DNA from: an uncultured beta proteobacterium
GTDB taxonomy: Bacteria; Pseudomonadota; Gammaproteobacteria; Burkholderiales; Rhodocyclaceae
Direction: 5' to 3'
DNA length: 64,000 bases
Assembly (NCBI GenBank): GCA_903908065.1
Contig: CAIVQO010000047.1
Location: 1-64,000 of the forward strand
This document shows, one piece after another, positions 41,088-54,479 of this stretch. Made by a program: the position numbers and the translations under genes. The notes below the pieces were generated by a model. The model was not told the origin of the DNA and did no database searches. It worked only from the letters and a program-made list of their open reading frames with translations. Within the stretch, counting starts at the first letter, position 1; each line of letters starts with the position of its first letter.

Positions 41088-43103
41088 TCAGACCACCTTG
41101 AACAGGACCATCATTCCGTGGTCTTCATGCACGGTGTTGTGGCAGTGCATTGGCCAATAGCCCTTCCAGTCGCGGAAACGCATCGCGGTGACGGCCTCCT
41201 CGCTCGGATCGAGACGGAGCGTGTCCTTGCGCCCGGTTTCGATCGCGCTAGTCGGGTTGGGCGTCGCCGTGCCCTTGCGGGACAGGATGCGGAACTCCTC
41301 GTTGTGCGGGTGGATGGGGTGCGACCAGGAACCGCCGCCGTTCTTGTGCGTCCACACCTCGGCCGTGCCTTCCGGGATTTCGTAAGGTGCCGCGTAGCGG
41401 TCGAAGTACACGCCGTTGGCGTTCCAGGCACCGTTGCCGCGGCCCCAAACCCAGATCTTCCGCTTGGCCGTGGCGACATTGACCGGATCGGGCAAGGGCC
41501 GCAGCGGCATGCCATTGACGATCTTGGTGCTGTTGTCGGTCAGCCCGGGGCGGGCGGCCTCGACCTGGAACTTCATGTAATTCCAGCCCTGGCCCACGGG
41601 TAGCAGCTTTCCCGAGGGGCCGCGTCCGGTAGGACTATCGGCACGATTGGTGAGGACAAACTCGGTTCCGGGTTTCATGCCGGTGAAGTCGATGATGACG
41701 TCCATGCGTTCGCCTGGTGCAGCCTTGAAAGACTGCGTCGAAACGGCGCGCGGCAGCAGGTTGCCGTCGTTGGCGATCACCGTCATCGGCACGAAGGTGG
41801 AGGTGTTCACCCCCTGGCTCAGCCACAGCCAGAGGAAGCGCGAGGGACCGCCGCTGATGATGCGGAAGCGGTAGCGGCGCGGTTGCACCTTCATCACGGG
41901 CTGGATCGTGCCATTGACCGTGGGCATGTCGCCCATGGCGCCATCGAAGCAGCCAAGCGGGAAGAAGTCAACGCCGTTGGGATCGAACTGGCGATCGTGC
42001 AGGATCATCGGCACGTCGAACTCGTAGGGGAAGGAGCCCGCATCCTGCGAATGCGTGGGGAAGCGCACACCGGTGGCGCCGAGCACGGTCTCGTCACCGG
42101 CATCAACCTCGTCATAGATCGGACAGGCACCGAACAGGCCGGCATACACGTTCTGCGAGGTGAAGTCGTGCTTGTGATCGTGGTACCAGAGCGTACCCAG
42201 CCCCTCCTTGTAGTCGCCGCGCACGCCCCACTTGGGCGAAACGAAGCCCTTGCTGCAACCGGCATAAAGGTTGGGATAGTGGTAATCCCAGAAGTGCCCC
42301 GGGTAGTTGTAGGACAACGGGCCGCCGTCACTCTCGGACGGCGTGTGGTTATTGTGCATGTGCGTGCAGATGGTCGAGGTACCGACACCAAGCTCGCCGA
42401 CCTGATCGACCGGGGTGTCGGGCAACTCGTTGTACAGGCGTACCAGGTTGGCGACGCCGTACTTCTGGCGGTACACGGGGCCAGGGACGCCGGTGATGGC
42501 GCCATCCACGCCCGTGACGCCGCCCGCCCAGTTGCGCGGCGCGAAGCCCCAGGCCAACTGGCCGCCGGCGCCGGCCGGCAAGTCGCTGTGCCAAACATGC
42601 TTGTGGCGAATGGCGCGCAGCTCGTAGAAATTCTTGGGCGGTGCCAGGCAACCGGCAGTGCTGTCGGTGCCGTCCCAGGCCTGGTGGCCGCCATCCTTGA
42701 TCGGGAAATGCCCCTTCATCTCGGGATGTTCTTCATGCAGCAGCTTGAGCTTCGAGTCCATCGGGCTGTAGGGCATTTGCATCGGTTTGCCGCCGCGCAG
42801 GAACATGGCATCGGTGAGTTCCGAGACGCTGCTCTTCACCGTGTAGGTGGGGGTCAGCTCGGGCATGCGGCGGAAGGGATCCTTAAAGGGCGTAACGCGC
42901 GGGCTGATGATTTCGCTCCCCGGGATGGGACAGGTGGCCGCCAACGCGGCGCGCAAACTGAGGCCGGAGATCGGCAGCAGCATGCCGGTACCGGCACCGA
43001 GTACGCCAAGCTTCATCAAATTGCGCCGATTAAGCCCTTCCCGGGTGAGTTCCCGTTGCACATCCATCGTGCGCTGGATCAGTTTCATCTGGCTCTTGTT
43101 CAT
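41088..43103 (-). CDS. Multicopper oxidase, Tat-exported
   Basis: 671 residues. Twin-arginine signal (LNRRNLMKLGVLGAGTGMLL). All four copper motifs are present: HMHNNHTPSESDGG near 249, WYHDHKHDF near 309, HPIHPHNEEF near 593, and HCHNTVHEDHGMM near 652 with the axial Met of the type 1 site. The layout is of the CotA/phenoxazinone-synthase kind, larger than usual (500-550) through inserts before and after the first cupredoxin domain. Oxidises a substrate (metal ion or phenol) while reducing oxygen to water. Being next to a type II-like system and a CusF and SCO set, it is a strong candidate cargo acting outside the cell, as shown for OmpB in Geobacter. The substrate is not evident. Confidence 0.93.
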   Translation of the reverse strand: MNKSQMKLIQRTMDVQRELTREGLNRRNLMKLGVLGAGTGMLLPISGLSLRAALAATCPIPGSEIISPRVTPFKDPFRRMPELTPTYTVKSSVSELTDAMFLRGGKPMQMPYSPMDSKLKLLHEEHPEMKGHFPIKDGGHQAWDGTDSTAGCLAPPKNFYELRAIRHKHVWHSDLPAGAGGQLAWGFAPRNWAGGVTGVDGAITGVPGPVYRQKYGVANLVRLYNELPDTPVDQVGELGVGTSTICTHMHNNHTPSESDGGPLSYNYPGHFWDYHYPNLYAGCSKGFVSPKWGVRGDYKEGLGTLWYHDHKHDFTSQNVYAGLFGACPIYDEVDAGDETVLGATGVRFPTHSQDAGSFPYEFDVPMILHDRQFDPNGVDFFPLGCFDGAMGDMPTVNGTIQPVMKVQPRRYRFRIISGGPSRFLWLWLSQGVNTSTFVPMTVIANDGNLLPRAVSTQSFKAAPGERMDVIIDFTGMKPGTEFVLTNRADSPTGRGPSGKLLPVGQGWNYMKFQVEAARPGLTDNSTKIVNGMPLRPLPDPVNVATAKRKIWVWGRGNGAWNANGVYFDRYAAPYEIPEGTAEVWTHKNGGGSWSHPIHPHNEEFRILSRKGTATPNPTSAIETGRKDTLRLDPSEEAVTAMRFRDWKGYWPMHCHNTVHEDHGMMVLFKVV

Positions 43104-43218
43104 TCTTTGCTTCTCCTAGGGTTGTAAGGTATGGATACGACCTTGCTTCGCCTGTCACGCGCCTTCCCCCGAAGACTGTGTCCAGATACAGCGTGTTGTA
43201 GTGGTTGCCGTAGGAGGA

Positions 43219-43304
43219 ATGCTAGGGACAAAGCCGACGCACTTCGTCGGTCATTGGTCGCGCCTGGACAGCAATTCCGTATGGGTTTTGTAACGTTGCG
43301 TAAC
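43219..43304 (-). promoter_or_regulatory. RstA-type site D and candidate promoter, oxidase operon
   Basis: Minus strand: two perfect half-sites, GTTACGCAACGTTACA (43304-43289), the best pair in the window. The usual -35 and -10 are absent at standard spacing, but TAGCAT (43224-43219), in the same CTAGCATTC context as promoter E, lies exactly 21 bp, two helical turns, further away. Leader to the oxidase ATG is about 115 bases. Confidence 0.6.
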
Positions 43305-43466
43305 GGGTCCGGGCCGTTATGGGGCAGGCTCGGAATCGGTCACTGCAACAGCCATCGCCGCCCGCGGAGCCAGGCCCGCCGGGGAGATCCCACTAGCTAC
43401 CGGCCGCAGGATCCGCTCGGCCAGGCGTCCTCGGCAATGCGCCGTGCCACCACTGCGGCAAACACC

Positions 43467-43483
43467 TGCGACAGGTTGTCGCA
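43467..43483. repeat. Palindrome TGCGACA-GGT-TGTCGCA (copy 1)
   Basis: Perfect 7-bp inverted repeat with 3-base centre in the 585-bp gap between the RstA-like gene and the oxidase. A second copy lies 151 bp away. Looks like an operator for a dimeric regulator. The rest of the gap (43305-43688) shows no gene. Confidence 0.45.
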
Positions 43484-43617
43484 AGGCTGCCCGCGCAATC
43501 ACGTGAGTCCAATCGGGTACGAGGCGGGACAGCAGACACGAAATTCACTTCAGCTTCGATTCGCTTCGGAGGCAAATCGCGCCTGTGCAATGCGATATCT
43601 CAGGGCCGCAAAGGAGT

Positions 43618-43634
43618 TGCGACAAGTTGACGCA
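43618..43634. repeat. Palindrome TGCGACA-AGT-TGACGCA (copy 2)
   Basis: Same inverted repeat with one mismatch, 55 bp from the end of the RstA-like gene. Confidence 0.4.
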
Positions 43635-43688
43635 TGCGACGTTTCGCCGCGGCTTAGCACGCGACTGGCGAACTGCGGCTTGACCGAT

Positions 43689-44396
43689 CTATTCCCAGTC
43701 GGTACGGCTGAACAGGTAGCCCTTGCCGCGCACGGTCTTGATGCGCACGGGGCTTTCCGCATCGTCGCCCAGCGCCTTGCGCAAGCGCGACACCCGCATG
43801 TCGATCGATCGGTTCAGGCCGTCGTATTCGATGCCGCGCATGGACGTGGTGATGTCGTCGCGCGACAGCACCGTGCCGGCGCGACTGGCCAGCAACCAGA
43901 GCAAATCGAACTCGACCGTGCTGAATGCCACCTCATCATTACCCAGCCGCACGCTGCGCGTGACGCGACTGATAAAGAAGCGGCCGAAGCGGTATTCCTC
44001 CGCGTCCTGTTCGGGATTGTCATTGAAGCGGCGAAGGCAGGCTTTCAGGTGCGCCAGCACCACGTGCGGCGTGGCCGGTTTCAGCAGGTAGTCATCCGCG
44101 CCCAGGCCCAGGCCGAGCACCTGGTCAAGATCGTCGTCGCGCGCGGTGAGCATGATGATGGGGCCGGCATAGCCGTTGCGAGCTTCGCGGCATATCTCGA
44201 ACCCGTCCCGTCCGGGAAGGTTGCAGTCGAGCAGCACGGCATCGGGCCGCAGGGAGAGGATTTTCTGCACGGCCCGCTCGCCCCGGGATTCAACCTGCAC
44301 CTGCAAGCCCTGCTTCTCCAGGAAGCGCATCAGCGTAGCGGCAAATATCTCATCGTCCTCCACCAGGAGAATCCGCTTGCCCCTGTTATCGGTCAT
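43689..44396 (-). CDS. RstA-like OmpR-family response regulator
   Basis: 235 residues. Receiver: ILLVEDDEIFAATL, phospho-acceptor in AVLLDCNLPGRDGFE, IIMLTARDDD, ADDYLLKPATP. The winged helix reads AFSTVEFDLLWLLASRAGTV, RGIEYDGLNRSIDMRVSRLR, RIKTVRGKGYLF-SRTDWE, closely matching E. coli RstA (LRGVSYDGLDRSVDVAISRL, RIKTVRNKGYLF, -HAWE) as I remember it. E. coli RstA binds TACATnTnGTTACA; the operon leaders here carry TACGCnnnGTTACA at the same spacing. Last gene of the signalling operon, four-base overlap with the hybrid kinase before it. Confidence 0.9.
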   Translation of the reverse strand: MTDNRGKRILLVEDDEIFAATLMRFLEKQGLQVQVESRGERAVQKILSLRPDAVLLDCNLPGRDGFEICREARNGYAGPIIMLTARDDDLDQVLGLGLGADDYLLKPATPHVVLAHLKACLRRFNDNPEQDAEEYRFGRFFISRVTRSVRLGNDEVAFSTVEFDLLWLLASRAGTVLSRDDITTSMRGIEYDGLNRSIDMRVSRLRKALGDDAESPVRIKTVRGKGYLFSRTDWE

Positions 44397-47017
44397 GTCA
44401 TGGCTTCCTTTTCATACTTGCAGATCCATTCTCGCAATTCGGCGGCGGTTTCGCGCAAGCGCGTGTCGAGTTGGGCGACAAGATCGCCGGTGGCCGCGGC
44501 ATCCTTTTGCTGCGCCGCGGCCTCCAGGCGCTCCGGCAGCGGCCCGGCACCATCAACGGCGTACACGGGCCAGTTGCTTTGCAACTTGTGCGCCTCCGCG
44601 GCGATCGTCGTGAAATCTCCTGCCCGTGCAAGCTCGGCGAGACGAGCCGCAGTATCGTCGAAAATGCGTTCAGCAAGAGGGGCAATCTCGGCGAACAGCG
44701 CGAGATCGTTCTCGACGGTATCGAGGACTCGCGCGAAGCGTGACGCGGACTTGCCGGCCGAGGACGGCGACGGACGCGTGGCCATCACCCGGCCAATTTC
44801 CTCGAGCAGCATCGCCGACTTGAAGGGCTTGGACACATAGCCCTGCATGCCGCTCGCCAGGCACTTTTCACGGTCACCACTGAGGGCATTGGCGGTCAAG
44901 GCAATGACCGGCAGATTCCTCACCGGCAAGGGCATCGAGCGCAGGCGTGCAACCGCTTCTAAGCCGCTCATGCCCGGCAGTTGCAGGTCCATCAGCACCA
45001 GATCGAGATGTTCCTGCTCGATCAGCGCCAGGGCCTCGAAGGCCGTTTCGGCCTCGAGCACATCGTGTCCGTGCTTGCTCAGCAGGCGATTGGCGATCAA
45101 CCGATTGATGTTGCTGTCCTCGACGACCAGAATGCGCAGGCTTCGCTGCAGGTTCGTCGCCGGTTGAGCGCGATTCTCGTCGATCGTGGGCTCGACCCGC
45201 CGGGTCAGCGAGTATGGCACCGTGAAGCAGAACTCGCTCCCCTTACCGGGCTCGCTTTCGAGCCAGATCAGCCCGTTCATGGCGTCGACCAGGCGTTTGC
45301 AGATTGCCAGCCCGAGACCGGTTCCGCCATAGGTCCGGGAGGTCGAGCCGTCGGCCTGAGAGAAGGGCTGGAACACGCGATCATGCTGTTCGGGGGCAAT
45401 GCCGACGCCGGTGTCGCGCACCGAGAACAGCAACACGGCGCGTTCGTCCGCGCGCTCGATCACCCGCGCCGTGATGACGATCATGCCGTTCTGGGTAAAC
45501 TTTATCGCGTTCCCGGCCAGGTTGAGAACGATCTGCCGCAACCGGCCGGGATCCCCGACAAGATCCAGGTCGAGATTCGTTTCATCGTGGTATTGGAACT
45601 CGATCTGCTTGGATTCGGCGCGCAGGCGCAGGGTCCGCAAGGTGTCGCCCAGGGCTTGTTCCAGAGTGAACGGCACCTCGATCAGATCGACGCCGACCGC
45701 CTCGATCTTGGAGATATCCAGGATGTCATTGACGATCTCTAGCAGGCTTGACGCGGCACTGCCAGCCAGCGCGGCATAACCGCGCTGCTCTTCGGTCAGG
45801 CGCGTCTGCTTAAGCAGGTCGATCATGCCGATGATCCCGGCCAGCGGCGTCCGAATCTCGTGACTCATGTTGGCAAGGAACTCGGATTTTGCTTGGTTGG
45901 CGCGTTCCGCCTTGGCCTTGGCCTCGTTGAGTTCGGTGATATCGAAACGGAAACCTACGACCCCGCCATCTGGCATCCGCCGTTCGGAAATGCGCAGGCA
46001 GCGCCCGTCGTCGAGATACTGCTCGACCACCGAATTGGCGCTGCGATGGGCCGCCAGGCGCTCGGCCACCCACGCCCCGATGCGGCCCCGCGCATCGGGA
46101 TACTGGCCGCGCCTGGCGCCTTCACGGATCAGGGTTTCGAACGAGACACCCGGCACGATCAGGTCCGCGGTGAGCCGGTAGTATTCGCGATAGCGTTGGT
46201 TGCAGATAACCAGGCGATCGTCCCGGTCGTAGATGACGAACCCCTCGTCAAGGGCCTCGATCGCCGTCATCAGCTGCTCTCTGGCCGCCCGTGCCGTCTC
46301 GCCGCGCTCCGTCAGTTCTGCTGCGGCGCGCCGCATCGCCGCGGACAGTATTTCAAATTCCCTGACGCCGCTTTCGCTGATGACGCTTCCCCCCCTACCC
46401 TCTTCGAGTGCCTGCGCATAGTCCGTGAGTTCGCGCAGGGCACGCGCCGCCGGCTTCAGCTGGAACTCGAGCACCAGCATGCCGATGCCGAGCACGATCG
46501 CAAGCACCAGCATTCCCTCGCGCCATATCCTTCCCCGACTGGCCGCAAACCGGTCCTCGGCGAGGATCAGGCGGACTTCACCTATGGGTGCCGTCCTGCC
46601 TTCCATGTCCAGGTGGCGCACGATGTCTTTGGCCTTGGTCTCGCGCCCCGGCGTGTCGTCGATCGTCAGCGACATGCCGATTCGATAGGCGCGGCGGACA
46701 GCCGTACCGTCCTTGCTGCTGACGCGGATTTCCTCGATCCCCGGCGTTCGGGCCGCCGAGGTGAGCAAGGCCTCGACGCGGTTCAGGTCCAGGTCGGCCA
46801 TCAGGTGTACGTTGGCCGCCGCAAGTGTTTCCGCCAGCACCTCGGCATCGCGCTCCAGCGCAGACTCGAAGTCGTCCGACAACGCGGGCACCAGCAGGGC
46901 GAGGAAGGCAAACAGCATCACCCCGAGAACGAGCGACAGGATGACCGCGCTTCGGGCGTAGAAGCCGCGGGGCAGGATGCGGCGCAAGTTCATCTTTGAA
47001 TCATTGCATCCACGCAT
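44393..47017 (-). CDS. Hybrid histidine kinase with receiver and Hpt-like tail
   Basis: 874 residues: TM1 near 20-40, periplasmic sensor ([20 protein letters not shown]), TM2 near 165-185, a HAMP-like helix, PAS with [20 protein letters not shown], HisKA with His in [16 protein letters not shown] near 385, HATPase ([28 protein letters not shown]), receiver ([20 protein letters not shown], Asp in [13 protein letters not shown] near 672) and a C-terminal Hpt-like helix bundle with His in [13 protein letters not shown] near 808. Starts directly on the stop of the HDOD gene (TGAATG). Its output is probably the RstA-like regulator encoded next. Confidence 0.92.
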   Translation of the reverse strand: MRGCNDSKMNLRRILPRGFYARSAVILSLVLGVMLFAFLALLVPALSDDFESALERDAEVLAETLAAANVHLMADLDLNRVEALLTSAARTPGIEEIRVSSKDGTAVRRAYRIGMSLTIDDTPGRETKAKDIVRHLDMEGRTAPIGEVRLILAEDRFAASRGRIWREGMLVLAIVLGIGMLVLEFQLKPAARALRELTDYAQALEEGRGGSVISESGVREFEILSAAMRRAAAELTERGETARAAREQLMTAIEALDEGFVIYDRDDRLVICNQRYREYYRLTADLIVPGVSFETLIREGARRGQYPDARGRIGAWVAERLAAHRSANSVVEQYLDDGRCLRISERRMPDGGVVGFRFDITELNEAKAKAERANQAKSEFLANMSHEIRTPLAGIIGMIDLLKQTRLTEEQRGYAALAGSAASSLLEIVNDILDISKIEAVGVDLIEVPFTLEQALGDTLRTLRLRAESKQIEFQYHDETNLDLDLVGDPGRLRQIVLNLAGNAIKFTQNGMIVITARVIERADERAVLLFSVRDTGVGIAPEQHDRVFQPFSQADGSTSRTYGGTGLGLAICKRLVDAMNGLIWLESEPGKGSEFCFTVPYSLTRRVEPTIDENRAQPATNLQRSLRILVVEDSNINRLIANRLLSKHGHDVLEAETAFEALALIEQEHLDLVLMDLQLPGMSGLEAVARLRSMPLPVRNLPVIALTANALSGDREKCLASGMQGYVSKPFKSAMLLEEIGRVMATRPSPSSAGKSASRFARVLDTVENDLALFAEIAPLAERIFDDTAARLAELARAGDFTTIAAEAHKLQSNWPVYAVDGAGPLPERLEAAAQQKDAAATGDLVAQLDTRLRETAAELREWICKYEKEAMT

Positions 47018-47887
47018 TCATCGCAGGCCAATTCGCGGGAATGCCTTGCTGGCATGCCGGCTGCGTGCCTCCATGCGTCCAAACAGTGGCTGCACATCGG
47101 CATTCCATTTCAGGCCCAGGACGTCACAGGCCGGAACGGAAAACGAGCACACATGGTTGACGCATCCCTGCGAGAGGTCAAGCGCATTGGAAAGAACCTC
47201 GGCAATATGCACCACCGGCACCAGAGCTTCGTCCAGCGCCTCGTCTGGTACATGGTGAAAGCGTATTGCCCGACAGATGTTTTCCGGCAGGGCCCAGTGA
47301 TCGGCCAGCCAGCCGCCGATCACCGCGTGATCGACACCGAAGCATTCGCGCTCGGCCTCGCTGATGGAAATGCAATGCTCGCCAGCTCCAGCCTGGGCGG
47401 CAGCGAAGGCGTCGGCGCGAAAACACTGCAACCACAACTGGCCGACATCATGCAGAAGGCCGGCGATCAGTGCCGCACCGAGCGCTGGCCCGGAGCGGCT
47501 CAACAAGGCCAGTTCCTGCGCACACATGCCGGCCGCGATACTGTGGTGCCAGAAGGTCGATGGCATGGCCGCGGAGGAATGGCCAAAAAAATTTCCCAAG
47601 CTGCTCAGCAGTGCGGTTTCGCGCACGCGACCGGTGCCAATTAGGGAAGTGGCCGTAAAAAGATCCGTTATCGCACCCTGCCGACGCGACTTGAGGACTG
47701 CTGCATTTGCCAGCGAAAGCACCCGCGCGGCGGTCACCGGATCGCGGCGGATATGCTCCACCAGCATCGCCATGTTGGCCTCGTCATCGTCGATGGCCAC
47801 CAGGATCTGCAGGACGATTTCGGGAAAAGCGGGCAGCGCATCGCTGCGGGAAATGACCTCGGCGCGGCTCAGGCGGCGACTTTCCAT
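47018..47887 (-). CDS. HDOD-domain protein
   Basis: 289 residues dominated by an HDOD domain: LPAFPEIVLQILVAIDDDEA, HIRRDPVTAARVLSLANAAV, TSLIGTGRVRETALLSSLGN, and GLLHDVGQLWLQ. HDOD proteins lack phosphodiesterase activity and act in signalling scaffolds, often with two-component or c-di-GMP systems. Overlaps the preceding gene by one base (TAATG) and touches the next, so it is firmly in the operon. Confidence 0.92.
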   Translation of the reverse strand: MESRRLSRAEVISRSDALPAFPEIVLQILVAIDDDEANMAMLVEHIRRDPVTAARVLSLANAAVLKSRRQGAITDLFTATSLIGTGRVRETALLSSLGNFFGHSSAAMPSTFWHHSIAAGMCAQELALLSRSGPALGAALIAGLLHDVGQLWLQCFRADAFAAAQAGAGEHCISISEAERECFGVDHAVIGGWLADHWALPENICRAIRFHHVPDEALDEALVPVVHIAEVLSNALDLSQGCVNHVCSFSVPACDVLGLKWNADVQPLFGRMEARSRHASKAFPRIGLR

Positions 47888-48213
47888 TATTTGCTCCGGT
47901 ATATCAGAACCTGGTCGAAAAGGGCAGCCATGTTCGGATCGCCCAGGTCGGCGCCGGCAAAGATTTCCAGTGTGCGACGCGCCGCCAGGGCGGATTCGAC
48001 GGCAATCTCCTCGTCAACGCGCTCATCGGGCAGGGCGACAAAGGCGTACTCGGCATGATGCGCCGCCAGCTGGTGCAGGTTATCCACCGTCAGAATATGC
48101 ATTGCGGGCAAGCTGAAGCGCAACTGCCCGCAAACCACCACACGCACCGGCATGGCCAGGACCATCCCGGCCTGCAGCTCGGTCAAGGGCAGGTAGTGCA
48201 TGCGCCGTCTCAT
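47887..48213 (-). CDS. Small GMVLA-type accessory protein
   Basis: 108 residues: LTELQAGMVLAMPVRVVVCG, SLPAMHILTVDNLHQLAAHH, EYAFVALPDERVDEEIAVES. This is the compact strand-rich module often fused to HD-GYP or HDOD domains, here as a separate protein beside both. Starts with ATGA overlap on the preceding stop. Probably modulates the HDOD protein; inference from context. Confidence 0.6.
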   Translation of the reverse strand: MRRRMHYLPLTELQAGMVLAMPVRVVVCGQLRFSLPAMHILTVDNLHQLAAHHAEYAFVALPDERVDEEIAVESALAARRTLEIFAGADLGDPNMAALFDQVLIYRSK

Positions 48214-48680
48214 TGGCTGGTCAGATCGAGTTGCCGATTGATAAGATCGATCATGACCTCGACCTCCCCAAGCAAGGTTACGGTGAGGTCGCGACGGGTT
48301 TCATCGTCATAGCTCTGATGAATCAGGAGTTCGGCGAAGCCATAGATGCTGGCCAGCGGCTCCCGTAGTTCCTCTGCAATTCTGGTAAGCCTGGGGTTCG
48401 CTGACGATGGGTCATCTGATCGCCAAATACAGTGCATTGACCGCAGCCCGGATTGCGCCAGTTCGATACGTCGGTGACTGAGGTGCTTTGAACGCATCGT
48501 AAAGTCGGCCTCGCCGATATTGACGAGATCATCGACAGGCACCCCCAGATAACGTGCGGTTGCCGGATTTGCGGCGCTGACCCGCCCCTCGGCATCGATC
48601 AGTACGAATCCCAGCGGGCTTAGCTCCCAAGCCAGTTTAGCGGCAAGGGCATCGACCTGAATATCGGCTTCTGGATTCAC
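48210..48680 (-). CDS. PAS protein with degenerate histidine-kinase helix, no ATPase
   Basis: 156 residues from the GTG at 48680, which overlaps the preceding stop (GTGA). A PAS domain (LSPLGFVLIDAEGRVSAANP) is followed by a HisKA-like helical hairpin, RIAEELREPLASIYGFAELL, where the normal HELRTPL is EELREPL: the phospho-acceptor His is Glu. The hairpin continues to LINRQLDL and then stops; there is no ATPase domain. It cannot be a kinase. It could pair with a sister kinase or dock a regulator in the relay. The longer frame to 48896 overlaps the receiver gene and is not real. Confidence 0.75.
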   Translation of the reverse strand: MNPEADIQVDALAAKLAWELSPLGFVLIDAEGRVSAANPATARYLGVPVDDLVNIGEADFTMRSKHLSHRRIELAQSGLRSMHCIWRSDDPSSANPRLTRIAEELREPLASIYGFAELLIHQSYDDETRRDLTVTLLGEVEVMIDLINRQLDLTSQ

Positions 48681-49084
48681 GTCGCTTCCCCTTCCGGCGA
48701 ACTTGAAGGAGGCTTCAGGTCCGAATTCAAGGTGGTGGATAGATAGCGCGCCAGCGCCAATGGGCTGAAGGGCTTGACGAAATACGCGTCGGCCCCGAGC
48801 GCATAGCCAAGTTCCTGGTCCTCGACCTGGCCGCAAGCCGTCACCAGGACCACATGCAGGTGCGCCAGCGCCGCATCCTTCTTGATCCTTTCGCACAACT
48901 GGAAGCCGTTCAGGGTGCCCGGCATCATCACGTCGAGGACAATGCCGTCGGGAACGTTTTCTTCGATGCGGGAAAGCGCCTGATCCGCGTCCCCCGCCTC
49001 CTCGATGATATAGCTCTTGCCCAGCGCCAGCCGGATCATCTTTCGGATATTTGGATGGTCATCGACTATCAGCACACGCTTCAT
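48677..49084 (-). CDS. Single-domain response regulator
   Basis: 135 residues: VLIVDDHPNIRKMIRLALGK, phospho-acceptor in GIVLDVMMPGTLNG, VVLVTACGQVED, ADAYFVKPFSPLALARYL, and a short Ser/Pro tail. No output domain; CheY-like. Overlaps the HD-GYP gene before it and the PAS gene after it by four bases each. Confidence 0.92.
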   Translation of the reverse strand: MKRVLIVDDHPNIRKMIRLALGKSYIIEEAGDADQALSRIEENVPDGIVLDVMMPGTLNGFQLCERIKKDAALAHLHVVLVTACGQVEDQELGYALGADAYFVKPFSPLALARYLSTTLNSDLKPPSSSPEGEAT

Positions 49085-50216
49085 GGGGATTCTCCAGGTA
49101 TCGAGAGATTGGTGGGTTCCTTGAATCGCTCGGTTACGAGCCTGAACGCATCCTTCAGGATCAGGAAAGCATCGACGACGTCAGGATCGAAGTGGCTGCC
49201 GCGTCCGGAAACTATTACCTTGGTTGCCTGCTCCTGGGTCATCGCACGTTTATAGACACGCGGCGAGATCAGCGCGTCGTACACGTCAGGCACGGCCATC
49301 AGGCGTGCGCTGACAGGGATATGCTCTCCGGCCAGCCCACGCGGGTAGCCGCTGCCGTCCCATTTCTCGTGATGGGCCCATGCGATCTCCTTGGCCATTT
49401 GCAGAAACGGTGCGCTACGCCCAGTGTGCTGCTCTGCCCGCTCCAAGGCCTCCATGCCCAGCGTGGTGTGGCGCTTCATCTGTTCGAACTCCTCGGACGT
49501 GAGTTTTCCGGGCTTGAGCAGGATGTGGTCGGGAATGCCGACCTTGCCGATGTCGTGAAGCGGGGCGGACTTGAACATGATCTCGATGTTGCTGCGCGTG
49601 AGCGACAATGAAAATCGCGGGTGGCGCTGCAGATGTTCGGCGAGGAGGAGGAGATAATGCTGTGTGCGTAGAACGTGTTGTCCGGTTTCGTTGTCCCGGG
49701 TTTCGGCCACCGATGCCAGGGCCAGAATGGTGACGTCCTGTATGTGCTCCAGTTCCTTGGCCCGCTTGGAAACCTGATTGACGAGGAATTGGTTCTTGTC
49801 ATTGACAAAATCCCTCGCCAGCTTGAGGCTCAGGTGCATCTTGAGGCGGGCTTTCAGAATCGGCCCGCTGATGGGCTTGGTGATGTAGTCCACCGCTCCC
49901 AGTTCGAAACCGGTCTCTTCATCGGACTCATTGGTCATGGCCGTGAGGAAGATCACTGGAATGTCGCGGGTTTTCGGATCGGACTTCAGCGTGCGGCAGG
50001 CCCCATAGCCGTCCATGCCTGGCATCACGATATCCAAAAGAATCAGGTCCGGGGGATCGCTTGCCGCCAGCGCCAGGCCGACTTCGGCGCGGTTGGCTAC
50101 CTTGAGTTTATAGTCGGTCTTGAGCAGGCCGCTGATGGTCATCAGCACGTCCGGGCTGTCATCGATGATCAGGATCGATTCGCGCGAGTGGCCACCTATC
50201 TCGATGTGCTGCAGCG

Positions 50217-50220
<4 letters not shown>
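49081..50220 (-). CDS. RpfG-type response regulator with HD-GYP phosphodiesterase
   Basis: 379 residues. Receiver ([20 protein letters not shown], Asp in [15 protein letters not shown]), a linker helix, then [24 protein letters not shown] near 221, [29 protein letters not shown] near 283, with all metal ligands present. Cleaves cyclic di-GMP, so the operon couples phosphorelay to second-messenger turnover. Coupled to the hybrid kinase before it by a four-base overlap. Confidence 0.95.
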
Positions 50221-54470
<4,250 letters not shown>

Positions 54471-54479
54471 TTCAGGCTT

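Noticed and set aside
41088-43103. Naming the oxidase a manganese oxidase
   Set aside because: Copper motifs and context permit it, but the substrate cannot be read from sequence; CotA-type enzymes also oxidise phenols.
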